From NCBI RefSeq assembly GCF_018143015.1, contig NC_054746.1, forward strand, positions 31,709,129-31,773,128: a stretch of DNA of 64,000 nt. Direction: 5' to 3'. Source of the DNA: Lytechinus variegatus (taxonomy: Eukaryota > Echinodermata > Echinoidea > Temnopleuroida > Toxopneustidae). Position numbers and translations under genes: made by a program. The number at the start of each line of letters is the position of its first letter. The first letter of the stretch is position 1. Of this stretch, positions 43,621 through 56,600 are shown one piece after another. The notes beneath the pieces were generated by a model. The model was not told the DNA's origin, searched no databases, and saw only the letters and a program-made list of their open reading frames with translations.

Positions 43621-46016
43621 AAAGTGTCACTTCAATTTATGATGGCATTGCATAATTAGACGGTGAATAATTTGATGTGTGAAATTGTGAGATTATGTAA
43701 ATTTATGCATGTATTTGAGAATTCTTGTATAGCAACAAGAGTGAGTACAACCTGTATAATATTTGCATTGAAATTTTGGTTAGATTAAGAGTTCTTAAAG
43801 TCGTTATTGGTCTCTAGCACCAGTTAACAGAATTTTGGTGAGAAAGACACTCGCATTTTATCATCAGTTTGACATCACAATCAACATGATCAAAGCGCTT
43901 GTCTCATTGGATGTGAGCTTACGATTCAACATGTCAAATCCTCACGAGTAATCTTGTGATTTGCTTCAAACTGTGTGCGAATGACATTCTCACCAGAGTT
44001 ACAACTCGGCTTACTCAATTGCAATCTAGTTGCAAGGTTGTCTGATCTTAAGATTTGTAGTGGGCATTACTCTTTTTCTGTTTTCCCTCTTTTTACTCCC
44101 TTTCTATTATTTCTTTCCAGCTTTTCCTTCCTCACGTCACTGTCGTCTCATCGCTGTGTATAGTACCGGTGTAAATTTTTTTAAGCGATTACAATGTAAA
44201 GCGGTACTTACAATTTGAAATTTTAGTTGGTTCTTTAAATACAAATTTTCCTCTGATCACATTTTTCTTTATGGTTATTGCGAATGGTCAATTGGATTTT
44301 ATAACCGAACGCAGTGTAGTTTCTTCTTATCTACCCCTTTCTTTCTTCCATCTTCTTACTTTCGATCTTTCTGTTATCTTTAATGCTATTTTGCCTTTTT
44401 GAAATAACATCTCTCTGGCTCTTATTTTTTTTTTATTTTTTTACAAAGATTAAGTATGTATGGCATTATTTTATGTGCAATAATATATTTATCACATGCT
44501 TTTTAAATTTTTCTTCCAATTGTTGAAAATTTCGATGTGCTCACATTCATCTCAATCGAATCTGTTTCTGATTTTTATATTTTACAAAGTAAAATATTAG
44601 TCTATGATTTTTGCAATTACAATCTATATGTAATTTTTGAACATTCTTTGATTTTTAGTACAAATTTTTTAGAAAGTTTACATTAACGGGTACATACATT
44701 TCACTATTTATTTGTCATTTTGGGTTGTGCCTTTATCTCCTCATGTTTGTAACTTATTCCATGACAGGATGGCGTCAGTATCGCAAACAAGCATGCATAG
44801 TTAGTGCAAACAATGGTGCTGGGTACCGGCATCATAAATGAAATATCCTATATTGTATAATAATTTCATTTCAGTTGTACTATAATATAGAATGATGATA
44901 ATTAAGGAGTTTTAGGAAATGCAGTCTAAATTTACTATTTAATGTTGCATTTAAGTAGAAATGTTCTGAAACCTGTACTATTAACATGTACTTGCAGTTC
45001 AACTACACTTGAATAAGGAAACGTGCATGTATCATTGATACAATGGTGCAGGTATTTTGCATCATTAAGTTGATTATATCCTTGTAATGGTATTTTCAAT
45101 ATAATTGACCAATATTTTAGGGAATTTCATAATTGAATCCATGTTATGTTGCATTGCACTTTTATATTGTACTTGTGATAAGGCCAAGGAAAATATGTTT
45201 GGATGCCATCCTGCTGACCTATACCCTATGATTTTTTTTCATTCATATTAAAAGAAAATCACCATAATTTCATCCACTGGTATTTTAAATGGGACATGTT
45301 TACCATGACATAAAACTTTTCGCCACAAAATACTTTTTTCCCTTGTGTTTAAAGTACAATGGCAGTATTGGAGTTTTCGTTTTTTGCCACTTCTTTTTTT
45401 AATCGCAAAAAAGTTTCGTGCAACATGTACCATGCATAAGGTTCTTTGACCAGTGATCGTTTACGTTCCGTAAGTCTAATTTTCCACATAATTTTGTGTT
45501 TGAAAATTTGACCTATTGACCTAACCTCTTTAAATAAAAATGACACTCATTGGACAACCATTGTTTATTAATTTTAATCAGCATTATATAACATTTGTTT
45601 TTATGACTTTATCAAAAGGTGTATAAAAATACTTTGAAATTTGAACATTTTATAACTATTCACATAATTGTCATTCAGAAGAGTTCAATCATTACTGTAT
45701 CTGTATTTAAGAAGTTGTTGATCTTATGTAATTGATTTTATTGAGCAGAATTTATTCTTTCCCAGAGAGGTTCATGTTGGAACGTTTAGCGAAACTATAG
45801 AGTTTCATTAGAACAGCATAGGAGCAATTGTCAATCTAACTGCTCTGAATAGATGATTACACTTGTATCCAATGTGGACCTCTGTATAGTATACATGTAG
45901 ATTCTTGCGTTTTTACTGAATTTTCCTTACAATAAATGGAGAACAATACAATACCAATATCTGTGGTTCAGATGATTATTTCATGTTGAAATTGTGTCAT
46001 TTTTGTTTCAAGATAG
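43621..46016. other. Long AT-rich non-coding interval
   Basis: No supported gene. Pyrimidine-rich tracts lie near 44070-44150 and 44330-44450. ORFs here are short and low-complexity. Confidence 0.45.
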
Positions 46017-46378
46017 GTCCCTACCTACAGTCTGAGAAAGTTTTGAGATTAAATCTTAGAGACTTAAATTTAAGTCCTTGTAAAGATTTCTAATTTACAT
46101 CCTTTATGGACTTAAAATTAATCAAAACTTTGTAAAGACTTATTTTAAGTCTATTGGATTGGTCCCTACCTACAGTCTGTGAAAGTCTTAAATTAAGTCT
46201 AATAGACTTAAATTTTAGTCTTTGTAAAGATTTATAATTAACTCCTTGATGGACTTAAAATTAATTAAAACTTTGTAAAGACTTATTTTAAGTCTATTGG
46301 ATTGGTCCCTACCTACAGTCTGTGAAAGTCTTAAAATTAAGTCTAATAGACTTAAATATAAGTCTTTGTAATTTAGAG
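46017..46378. repeat. Tandem ~143-bp repeat, about 2.5 copies
   Basis: Units begin ggtccctacctacagtctg at about 46016, 46163 and 46306 and contain taagtct/agacttaa motifs and ctttgtaaagactta. The third unit is cut where the duplicated OTU segment begins. Confidence 0.8.
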
Positions 46379-46870
46379 TGGAGATCGGAATGCTCCACTG
46401 CTTATTGGGCACATCTTTGAATCCCATTACATGAGTCTGGTTCCAGGTCAGTGACTGTTCAAACAATTTGCACTTTTTGTCCAAACCATGATTTTTCTTA
46501 TTTAGACCTTGTATTTGGTTTGCTGACATTTATTGTCCATGATGTTCTTTGCTGAGTTGTAGACAACTTTAAATTTGTAAAGTATCAGAAGGAAGAACAG
46601 AAGAATTACAACATTTTGATACCACTGCAGTAATTTCATCTAATATCATATGATGCATATAAATACACAATTGACATCCTTAGAAAATATCACACATTAA
46701 GTTCTTTCAGCTCCAGCAAGAAGGCCAACAGTTGAAGAATCTTCCCCACCTTCACTGGCATCATCGGAAGCTTCAGAGTCTGCACCCTCTGACAGGTGCA
46801 TTCCCCTGCCACGTACCACAGCTAAAGACAAGCATGATTCAAGAGCAAGAATCATTCATTTCACATCAAT
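46379..46870 (+). pseudogene. Duplicated OTU gene fragment
   Basis: Positions 46379-46870 closely match 30356-30850: the catalytic-His end of the OTU exon (to 46446, donor CCAG|GTCAGT), the intron, and the next exon (from 46711). The OTU exon lacks its first ~175 bp, replaced by the tandem repeat. The second exon keeps a longer open frame than at 30.7 kb, but its donor has been lost. Non-functional by truncation. Confidence 0.88.
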
Positions 46871-46904
46871 TGTGCATGTGGTATTATTACAGGGATAGCT
46901 CACC

Positions 46905-47330
46905 CTATTTTTTTTGGGGGGGGGGGGGAGCTTCAATAAAAGGAGACACATGAAAGAAACATATAAGGGAAGGGTTGACAAAAAGATTTTTTTTTTATTC
47001 TATTTTTTTTTAAAGTTTTGATTTTATGATGTCACATGCACGGTGCTCTCCTATATGTTAAATAATTCCATAAATTGTTTTTTGTTCGTTTTTGACAACT
47101 GAACGTTTTTTTTTACATACAGGTATATGTGTAAAAATGTATCTCTAATAAAGTATCAAATGCACAGGTAAAAGGATGCTTATCTTTTTGAGACAATTAA
47201 AAAAAACTTTAAAATGTCATAACTTTCTTTTCCTTTGACCAATTTTTGTCAAACCTTCACTAATATGTTTCTTTCGTGTGTGTGCGCGCGTGTATGTGTG
47301 TGCGTGCGCGCGCATGTTACGTAAGGGTTC
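46905..47330. repeat. Simple-sequence tracts
   Basis: A T-run followed by an 11-base G-run at about 46911-46929, T-rich stretches, and a (TG/CG)n tract at about 47276-47316 with alternating purine-pyrimidine sequence able to adopt Z-DNA. Confidence 0.75.
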
Positions 47331-47796
47331 AAAACGGTTTGGCATAATTTTTCGTGATTTAGCATAATTTCGCTGCTCCTCTGGCATAATTGAATTTTTT
47401 TCACTGGCCAGGCTGCATCTCACACGCAGATTACCGCAGAAGCGCACGCAAGTCTGATTTGCACACAGAAAAGTTTTGAACATGCTCAAAACTGTGTTGC
47501 GTTCCATGCAAGCCTTGCGAGTGAGTTGCAGGTGATTACCTGAAACTTACTCGCAAGGGTTGCACGGAACGATGGGACAGCTCGGGCCTTTAGAAATATG
47601 ATGTTCACTTTGTAGTTGTAGATGAGGATCATGCCTGTGAATGGGCTCAAACCAGCCCAGCTCATGGAAACAATCAAAGTGTGTAGAGATAACTCTCAGG
47701 TAGATTCAAATACTGATAGATAGTGAAAGCTATGTTACTACTAAAGATGATGTTCTTAAGGCAAATCCTGAAGTCTTTTATAGTAGAAGAGGAAAA

Positions 47797-48081
47797 ATGC
47801 CAGGAAAAGTACACTTGCAGGCATATGGAACGGTGTCACCAGTAGTGATGCCACCAAGGAGGGTTCCTCTTCCAGTAAAGGACAGGTTAAAGGATGAATT
47901 AGCCAGATTAGAGAAAAAGGATTACATTGTGCCTGTTGTACAACCAACTGAATGGGTGTCGAGTCTGGTAAAAGTACAGAAAAAGTCAGAAACCCATTGG
48001 GAAAATCAAGTGTATATTGATCCATTAATTCTTAATACAACACTGAAGAGAGTACATTATCCATTGCCTCAGTTTAGATGA
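47797..48081 (+). pseudogene. Gypsy-type reverse transcriptase, N-terminal fragment
   Basis: The open frame carries PPRRVPLPVKDRLKDELARL, PVVQPTEWVSSLVKVQKK, and LNTTLKRVHYPLP at its C-terminal end. This is the conserved start of the reverse transcriptase in Ty3/gypsy-type elements of the K02A2.6-like group. It stops at Arg-TGA at 48079-48081, before the catalytic YxDD region. Isolated fragment, no LTRs seen. A transposable-element relic, not a host gene. Confidence 0.85.
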
Positions 48082-49474
48082 TATGTGTAGTGTTTTTGCC
48101 ATGCAATTTAGAGTTATGGCTTTGTTATATTTCAGTAGTTTTTGGTTTTGAAAAGAAAAATAAAATGGGCAGTGGTTGGTCTTCCAGCTCAGTTGGCTAC
48201 CATTTTTCAAATGGCAAAGGAAACACCACCAAGATACAAGGTTGCTTCTGTAACAGCTGCAGACAACCAAGACTGGAAGACATACAGCCAAAAGAAGGGA
48301 TCCTTCGAGTGCGGATAATGGCACATCCGTAGACTGGACTAAGTTCTAAGCCATTAAAGTCATGAAAATGGTTAAAGACAGCACCTTCTTCAAAACCACC
48401 CATACAATGGACGCCTTTTGTCATATCAGACTTCTGGGAACAAGACGAGGCTCAAATGGACTAGTAGAAGATCTAACGCTAGGAGGTGCATACGAGTCCA
48501 GGCTTCCTGAGCTGTCTCAGGGAAAATAAGGACTTCATGGCACTTTGCTCCGGGATTACCCCTGTAATCGCACACCCAGACTACAAGAAATTCTACAACA
48601 AGCTACCACATCAGAAATAGATCATATTCAGTTGTACTTGGACCTGTAGAGGTGGTAAAATATTATACTTGAAAACTTTATACAGAGAGAGTCTTTATGG
48701 TAATTTCTAGGATTGAAATTTGGTGACCTTTTGGCTCTTTGTAATTCAGGGACTAAACTTGGAGGTGGGGGGGAGATTGGCACCATTTGAGCCAAGACCT
48801 TTGCAGTATTTTCGTTAACTCTGTTAAACAAAGTAATTCGAAATCTATTCAAAGTGATGTGTTTCAGATTAAAAAATAGTGAAAGAAATATATTTAAAAG
48901 TAAATCGCCTCTTAGCAAAGGCAAAAAGAGGAATATGTATTGTTGGCTATAGTGTCACAGTATTATTCTGTTACATAGAGTTTGAATGATACATTACCCT
49001 ACATTACAGAACCATGAAGTTCTAATTACAGAGTTTTTAGGAGGAAAACCAAGTGTGTATCCTCCAGGTGGATCAATATTAGAATCATCTGGGATTCAAG
49101 GAGGTGCTGACGACAGCGCAAGAAGCATAGATCTAGATGACCAAGATCAAGATCTAGAGTTGGGCATCTACATTACAAGAGCCGGACAGTGACAAAAATT
49201 GCAGCTATACACATGATGTAGATGACCATCTTGGTGTAGGACAAGAACTCCATGGTAAGTTACATTTGGAAAGAATTCCTTTTGCGACAGCCACCCTAAC
49301 CCTAATCCTTTAGAAGATCAATGCTATTTGTGCCAACAAAATAAAAATGTATCTAGACCATCGAGTGGTGCGTGAAATTTGCACAGGCACAGTGCCCCTA
49401 CCTTGCAAAATCATTTGTAATTTGAATGATTGTGTCATGGGACTGTTTAAAGAAATAAATGATGGCCATGGCAT
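48082..49474 (+). other. Decayed transposon-associated sequence
   Basis: Exon-like pieces with splice sites occur, such as about 48986-49251 ending CTCCATG|GTAAGTT and encoding FLGGKPSVYPPGGSILESSG..., but frames break repeatedly. No domain recognised. Confidence 0.35.
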
Positions 49475-49716
49475 GGTTATTTCTAAGAAATTTCAGCTTT
49501 GCTCAAATTTTGATGGGAGTCAATAGCAAATGTTTTAGAATGCAAGGAACAAGGATTTTTGTTAAATCTGGGCACTGGAGTTAGTTTACCCAGCTTACAG
49601 CCTTGCTACATAAATCTGCAATATTGCATGAGCTTTAACATGCAATGCTATGGATGTGGATTTTCCACAGTCCTCTACATTTTTAGCTTTCAGGGCTCTT
49701 TTGATAATTTCAGGCA

Positions 49717-49985
49717 TTAAATCACCCCCAGCCCCTATGGATCATAAAGAAATTCATATTACCATAAACCCAGAATTGGTTACAATGTCTGGCAAGCTAG
49801 TTTTTAATGAAGATCAAGAAGCTTATTTGAAATGTACAATGGGCTTTTGCCAAAAGAAGTTAGACAGCTGGCAATGAATTTGCTGAAGCAAACACCCTGA
49901 AATTTCCATCGCTTGGACAGAAGAGATGGTGGGTGAGGAGTGGTTTTCCACATTCTTGAAACTCCTCTAATGAGCCAGAAGTTAA
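49717..49985 (+). pseudogene. CENP-B/Tigger-like helix-turn-helix fragment, copy 1
   Basis: After the acceptor ATTTCAG|GCATTAAA the frames carry FNEDQEAYLKC, then (one base shifted) LLPKEVRQLAMNLLKQT, then (shifted again) GEEWFSTFLK. This order matches the CENP-B-type DNA-binding half of pogo/Tigger/jerky transposase-derived proteins (EVRxLA and W-x-x-x-F motifs). At least two frame breaks and internal stops mark it as decayed. Confidence 0.55.
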
Positions 49986-50046
49986 TAATCCTGTACATGT
50001 AAGTGTAGAAGATGAAAGAAAGTTGTTATATATATGTTAGGATGTT

Positions 50047-50455
50047 ATGTACATGTCTTGTAAAGGTAATAACATTCTTCCCAAACATTCTTCTCTTACC
50101 ATGACAGTCAGACACATGACCGGGTCAGCGAGGCTGATTGGCCTCCTCAACGCCTATGGACATTGTAGCAGTCATTCTGTGGTGCTAGAACATGACACTG
50201 CACTTGCTGAGCAACAGTTTAATAGAGGTGAAGATGCTCTTCCTGATGGTGTACAGCCATGCCTAACAACATTGGTGTGGGATAACAACGACTTTTCAGA
50301 AGAGACTACATGTATCTCTGGTAAAGGCACAACTCACATCACCAATGGGCATTCTCATTCAGCACCAAAAGAATGTTCCTGTTCCCAGATCTAGATTTAT
50401 ATTACAAGGCCTAACATTAGTTTCTAGGCCCAATCGATACCTAGTTGCATGTAAA
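50047..50455 (+). pseudogene. Conserved unknown ORF with TGSARLIGLL and LVWDNNDF motifs, copy 1
   Basis: A 115-codon frame contains MTVRHMTGSARLIGLLNAYG, then HDTALAEQQF, LVWDNNDFSEETTCISGKGT and TH-TNG. I recognise this motif series from multicopy uncharacterised invertebrate proteins that appear transposon-linked, but cannot name the family. After THITNG a one-base shift restores a continuing frame (IQHQKNVPVPRSRF) to about 50450. The shift suggests decay or an indel error. Confidence 0.5.
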
Positions 50456-51259
50456 CTATAAATGTGGGAGTCTGCTCTGAATAGCACATTTTACACATGT
50501 GATTTAATACAACAAAAAAATGTTATGCTCATGTGCATTACGATAAACGTTTTGGATGCGCAAGTAAACTGGATTGGAAATGTGCTTACTGTGATTGTTC
50601 CTTGCCACAGCAAAAGTCAAACAGGAAAAAGGTAAGGTGGGGAAGGAGAAAATGTAGAATATCACCAACTCTACACTCAAGAAAAAAAGAAAAAAAAATG
50701 ATGAATCGCAGAAGTCTCACATGCCTGATACAAGGAAAATATTCATCAAATTTCTTCTGGATTAGATTGCAAAGTGGAAAGGTCACAGTTGCCATTCAAT
50801 GGTTAGTTTTACGCACAGCACAGAGTCGGCAAGTGTACCTCCTCTCTCATTAGGAAGACAAACCAGTAGATCATGGATCATATTGCATATAGTGAGTAAT
50901 ACTGCACACTCAGGCATACCATTGGATTGGCACAAGTGCACCTGTTTTACATGGCATGCGGAATGGAGAATCAAACCCATAGAAAATAATAAGAGAAGCA
51001 GTTTGGCGAAAGATTTGGGTTATTTCTAAGAAATTTCAGCTTTGCTCAAATTTTGATGGGAGTCAATAGCAAATGTTTTAGAATGCAAGGAACAAGGATT
51101 TTTGTTAAATCTGGGCACTGGAGTTAGTTTACCCAGCTTACAGCCTTGCTACATAAATCTGCAATATTGCATGAGCTTTAACATGCAATGCTATGGATGT
51201 GGATTTTCCACAGTCCTCTACATTTTTAGCTTTCAGGGCTCTTTTGATAATTTCAGGCA

Positions 51260-51528
51260 TTAAATCACCCCCAGCCCCTATGGATCATAAAGAAATTCAT
51301 ATTACCATAAACCCAGAATTGGTTACAATGTCTGGCAAGCTAGTTTTTAATGAAGATCAAGAAGCTTATTTGAAATGTACAATGGCCTTTTGCCAAAAGA
51401 AGTTAGACAGCTGGCAATGAATTTGCTGAAGCAAACACCCTGAAATTTCCATCGCTCGGACAGAAGAGATGGCGGGTGAGGAGTGGTTTTCCACATTCTT
51501 GAAACTCCTCTAATGAGCCAGAAGTTAA
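51260..51528 (+). pseudogene. CENP-B/Tigger-like helix-turn-helix fragment, copy 2
   Basis: Duplicate of 49717-49985 with the same frame breaks, showing that the decay preceded the tandem duplication. One change, G to C, alters the residue after CTM. Confidence 0.55.
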
Positions 51529-51589
51529 TAATCCTGTACATGTAAGTGTAGAAGATGAAAGAAAGTTGTTATATATATGTTAGGATGTT

Positions 51590-51999
51590 ATGTACATGTC
51601 TTGTAAAGGTAATAACATTCTTCCCAAACATTCTTCTCTTACCATGACAGTCAGACACATGACCGGGTCAGCGAGGCTGATTGGCCTCCTCAACTCCTAT
51701 GGACATTGTAGCAGTCATTCTGTGGTGCTAGAACATGACACTGCACTTGCTGAGCAACAGTTTAATAGAGGTGAAGATGCTCTTCCTGATGGTGTACAGC
51801 CATGCCTAACAACATTGGTGTGGGATAACAACGACTTTTCAGAAGAGACTACATGTATCTCTGGTAAAGGCACAACTCACATCACCAATGGGCATTCTCA
51901 TTCAGCACCAAAAGAATGTTCCTGTTCCCAGATCTAGATTTATATTACAAGGCCTAACATTAGTTTCTAGGCCCAATGGATACCTAGTTGCATGTAAAA
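51590..51999 (+). pseudogene. Conserved unknown ORF, copy 2
   Basis: Duplicate of 50047-50455 with Ser for Ala in LIGLLN(S/A)YG and the same shift after THITNG. Here the continuing frame reaches a good donor (AAAAAG|GTAAGGTGG, about 52002), supporting a once-spliced gene. Confidence 0.5.
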
Positions 52000-52393
52000 A
52001 GGTAAGGTGGGGAAGGAGAAAATGTAGAATATCACCAACTCTACACTCAAGAAAAAAAAGAAAAAAAATGCTGAATTGCAGAAGTATCACATGCCTGATA
52101 CAAGGAAAATATTCTACATCAAATTTCTTCTGGATTAAATTGCAAAGTGGAAAGGTCACAGTTGCCATTCAATGGTTGGTTTTACGCACAGCACAGAGTC
52201 GGCAAGTGTACCTCCTCTCTCATTAGGAAGACAAACCAGTAGATCATGGATCATATTGCATATAGTGAGTAATACTGCACACTCAGGCATACCATTGGAT
52301 TGGCACAAGTGCACCTGTTTTACATGGCATGCAGAATGGGGAATCAAACCCATAGAAAATAATAAGAGAAGCAGAATGGCGAAAGATTTGGGT

Positions 52394-53452
52394 GGAAATC
52401 TGGCAAACTATGAGAGAGTTTTGACCGTTTTTCAGACTGTAAATGTTAATTACTACACCTGTAGATATTTCAAATTGGCAACATATATACAGGTAGGGCC
52501 ATTGTAATGGAGGATACAGACTTCTCTTTGAATTGCTCAAGTATACAAATTTACCCTTTTTTCTCAAGATTTTATCTTTCCACTTATGGTTGTAATGGTT
52601 TACTGCCTTGAGGGAAAACCACTACAGTAATTCATATCAAAATGAATTAAAAGAAGAGTTGCACTAGCCACTTGTTACAGTCTACTCACCAAATTGTCAA
52701 TTTGAGATGTTTGAGATCTTGTTTCCCAAACAGCACTAATCTCATTCCTTGGAACAATTTCTTTTAAACTTCCACCATAATATTATTTTTTTTTAATTAT
52801 TCTCCTTTTCTCACACCATCATTTCATTACAAAGGTTTGATTCCCTTGTAAATTCCCAGCATTCTTACATTATGTAGCAACAAATTTGTTGAATATTTTT
52901 GGGGATATGAATCTGATATTGCAAGACAGATGTATTCACAAGACCTCTTCACTTATTGTAAAATATTGTTCTTTTGAATGGTCATTCATGCTCAAATTCT
53001 ATCAAAGCTATTTTCATCAGTTCTAGCAGATCAAACTGCTATGTTTGACAGCAGCTCAACATTTAAAAATCTTGACTTGCAAACTTTAATTCATTATTTT
53101 ACAATGTTTTTGTAGTTTAGTCAAAAGTTTATGCATTTTGACATGTATCTCTTTTCAGTGAAAACACAAAATTCAGTAATTAGTATGTGCATCACTCACA
53201 GAGATTTTTTCTTTCTTGACAGTACAAGATACAGAAAGCCAATACTATGCAAAGTGATCATTACTTGTAAAGATGCTAAGAAACAGATCCACGCACATCA
53301 TCATTCATTGGCATTTCTTAAACTGGTATCCATTCTTTTAGTAGCTTTCAATTAATCTGTATGGTCAAGTGAAAGCATTGAAAAGGGAAATAATTCCTCA
53401 TTTTATTTTTATTACACTGAAGAAAACAATTTAGAAGAAAAAACTCCATCCA
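52394..53452. other. Interval without supported gene
   Basis: The frame from copy 2 of the duplication continues a short way (GNLANYERVLTVFQTV, to about 52440), so the ancestral gene probably extended here. The rest is AT-rich. Confidence 0.4.
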
Positions 53453-53691
53453 TCATCTGCACAACTCATAATAGAAAATAATACCTATGCTGGTTATCAA
53501 AGGAATCCAGGACTGCTGGTGAATGTTAACCCCTCTACTTTCATTGCATCTGTCCTCTGGGCAGCATTCTACACACCCCCATCCCGCTCTGGACTTGTCA
53601 CAGAAGTAGTACTTGGACAACTGTTCAATAGCTGCATTGCATCCTTGCACAGAGGCACAAGATTTATCTATCCCCAACTTTCCTCGCTCTC
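53453..53691 (-). CDS. Ly6 gene, last exon
   Basis: 239 nt, ends TGA at 53453-53455. Holds the last seven cysteines and the hydrophobic tail. The open frame extends upstream to 53923, but that part is intron. Confidence 0.85.
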
Positions 53692-56600
53692 CTTCACAAA
53701 CAAATGAAAATAAAGAATGGGATAAAAACTTGAATAATAAAGGGCAGGTGAATCTCATTATAGCAAAATCCTGAATTTGAAGGTGTACATACATGCACAT
53801 ATGTGACCAATCATGATCAATACAAATTTTGTGTAAAAAGGTTTGTAAAGGGTTGTTAACAATACAAGGGATAGAGCTACATGCACGGTGTCTGCCAAGC
53901 CCACGATCAATTGGGCAAAACAAATTTTCAGAGGATTTCTGTTTCGAATAATAAAATATGAATTTTGGAATTTTAGATTTAAAGGAATGTTTATCAACAT
54001 ATAATTTTGGAGGGGAAAAGAGTTGTGCATTTTTTCAATTCAATTCAATCATGGTTTATTTTGTATAAAATCAATACATGTTACACAGCCAGAAGGCTGA
54101 AATTAGCATGCTGACAATAAAATGTTCACAAGTCATAAATGGGTAAAAGCAACGATTACAATTTAAAGAGGTACATGTAAGGATTTGTGATGTACAAAGA
54201 TAATAATTTTCAAAGAGCAAGTCTACATAAAAATTCATTAAATATGATAAAATAGAATGAAGAAAAAACTGTGAAAATACAATATTAAAAAGGGAAGAAT
54301 ATTAGACAAATAAAAATTCAAATTATTAATTGGATTGAAATGGAGACTAAAACAATGGCAAAACTTTGAGTTAATTTAAAGGCTATGAAAGTAAAAATTT
54401 ATTCAGAATTTAGTACAAATTGCTCAAATACTTAGTGCAGTCAAAAAAGGTTGTTGTTTAAAAAGTCACATAAAATCAGCTATTCGCAGAGAGCTTTCAG
54501 AGGGGCAACCGTTCATCATGTGCTCCACAATTACAATATTGTATTTATAAACTTACAATCAATACTTTGAAAAGAGGGTAGGTTTTTAGCTTCAATCTAG
54601 TTTATAATTGTTTTGGTTGACTTAGTGAATGTGAACTTGAAAACTAAAAAAAATAATAAAATGAGGGTGGCTTAGTGGAAAATGTAGTTTGCAAGTGATA
54701 ACAGGGGTATGGCTGTCTTGTAAATAAAATACCGCTAAATATAAGGGACAAATTCCCACTATGAGATGATCATGGTCAAATCTATGAAAATTGAGTGATA
54801 ATACCCTGTTCTAATAGTTAAAACAAAAATGGAATTTACAAAAACAATATAAAATATACTTCCATCACCCTTGCGGAAAAGTATTGTGGGTAAACAGAAA
54901 ATAAATTTATAATCACAGGACTCACTTGACACAATAATCTTCATTCAAGTAAGGAGTTTTCAAAAGTGATTGATCAAGTCCCATCTAATTATTCACAATT
55001 ATTCACAATACATATCATGGATAACTTACATTACACTATACAGTGCATCCAACAAAAAACGAATCTGAGATTTATCATGTCTTAATCACAAATACAATAG
55101 ATAAATGACCTATCATCGTAAAGCGTAGGGTCTCCTCTTTCATTTGAAATAACTAAGAATATCCCTAATTCATGCATGAGTGAGGCAGTGAGCAAAAACA
55201 ATTTGAAGAAAGGAAACCAAAAAGTCACTTGGTGGGCGGTATCTGAGTTCAATATCTGCTCTTTGGTTTGATACCTCAATTACAAACAAGTGGAATGCCT
55301 CTGGCCGTCTCACCTGCATCATGCGGTTCAATATAGCAGCAGTGCTGACTTTGAATACTACTCTAACTCGCACAAGATGTTCAGTGATACATGGTTACTC
55401 TTATGTCCACTTTTTATGAACTAGACCAATAAACTTACAGAGATTCACCAAAAAACCCCAACATGGCCAAAGTTCATTGACCTTACATGACCTTTGACCT
55501 TGATCATGTGACCTGAAACTCAAACAGGATATTCAGTGATACTTGATTACTCTTATGTACAAGTTTCATGAATCAGATCCATAAACTTTCAAAGTTATGA
55601 TGGTAATTCAACAGATACACCCAATTCGGCCAAAGTTCATTGACCTTTGACCTTGGTCATGTGACCTGAAACGTGCACAGGATGTTCAGTGATACTTGAT
55701 TACTCTAATGTCCAAGTTTAATGAACTAGACCAATAAACTATCAAAGTTATGATGGTAATTCAACAGATACCCCTGATTCGGCCAAAGTTCATTGACCCT
55801 AAATGACCTTTGACCTTAATCATGAGACCTGAAACTTGCACAAAATTTTCAGTGATGCTTGATTACTAATATGTCCAAGTTTCATGAATCAGATCCATAA
55901 ACTTTCAAAGTTATGATGGGAATTCAACAGATATCCCCAATTCGGCCAAAGTTCATTGACCCTAAATGACCTTTGACCTTGGTCATGTGACGTGAAACTC
56001 ATGCAGGATGTTCAGTGATACTTGATTAACCTTATGTCCAAGTTTCATGAACTAGGTCCATATATTTTCTAAGTTATGATGACATTTCAAAAACTTAACC
56101 ACAGGTTAAGATTTCGATGTTGATTCCTCCAACATGGTCTAAGTTCATTGACCCTAAATGACCTTTGACCTTGGTCATGTGACATGAAACTCTAATAGGA
56201 TGTTCAGTAATACTTGATTAACCTTATGGCCAAGTTTCATGAACTAGGTCCATATACTTTCTAAGTTATGATGTCATTTCAAAAACTTAACCTCAGGTTA
56301 AGATTTGATGTTGACGCCGCCGCCGCCGCCGCCGTCGGAAAAGCGGCGCCTATAGTCTCACTTTGCTTCGCAGGTGAGATAAAAATCGGTCAAGAAATAA
56401 CAAAGTTCTGTTTATTTGAATTAAGGCTTGAGTTCCAATAATTTCATAAAATGAAAAGGTTTTACAGGATAGCATTAAGACTTACTCGACACTCTTTTTG
56501 TTGACGATCAGCCATGCAGAAAGTCTTCTGTTAACCATGCGATAGCTTCGGTGGAAAACCGATGAAAACATGTATGTTTCTTGAAATTATGGAAATACAA

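Larger units (their letters stand above)
49475..52393. repeat. 1543-bp tandem duplication
   Basis: Copy 1 (49475-51017) and copy 2 (51018-52393) align with an offset of 1543 bp and only scattered differences, so the event is recent. Copy 2 lacks ~171 bp (equivalent to about 50455-50630). Each copy contains the same two exon-like segments described separately. The shared aaagatttgggt at the unit boundary suggests unequal exchange. Confidence 0.96.

Noticed and set aside
47797-48081. Domesticated reverse-transcriptase gene
   Set aside because: Only the N-terminal third of the domain remains, with no catalytic YxDD and no splice context.
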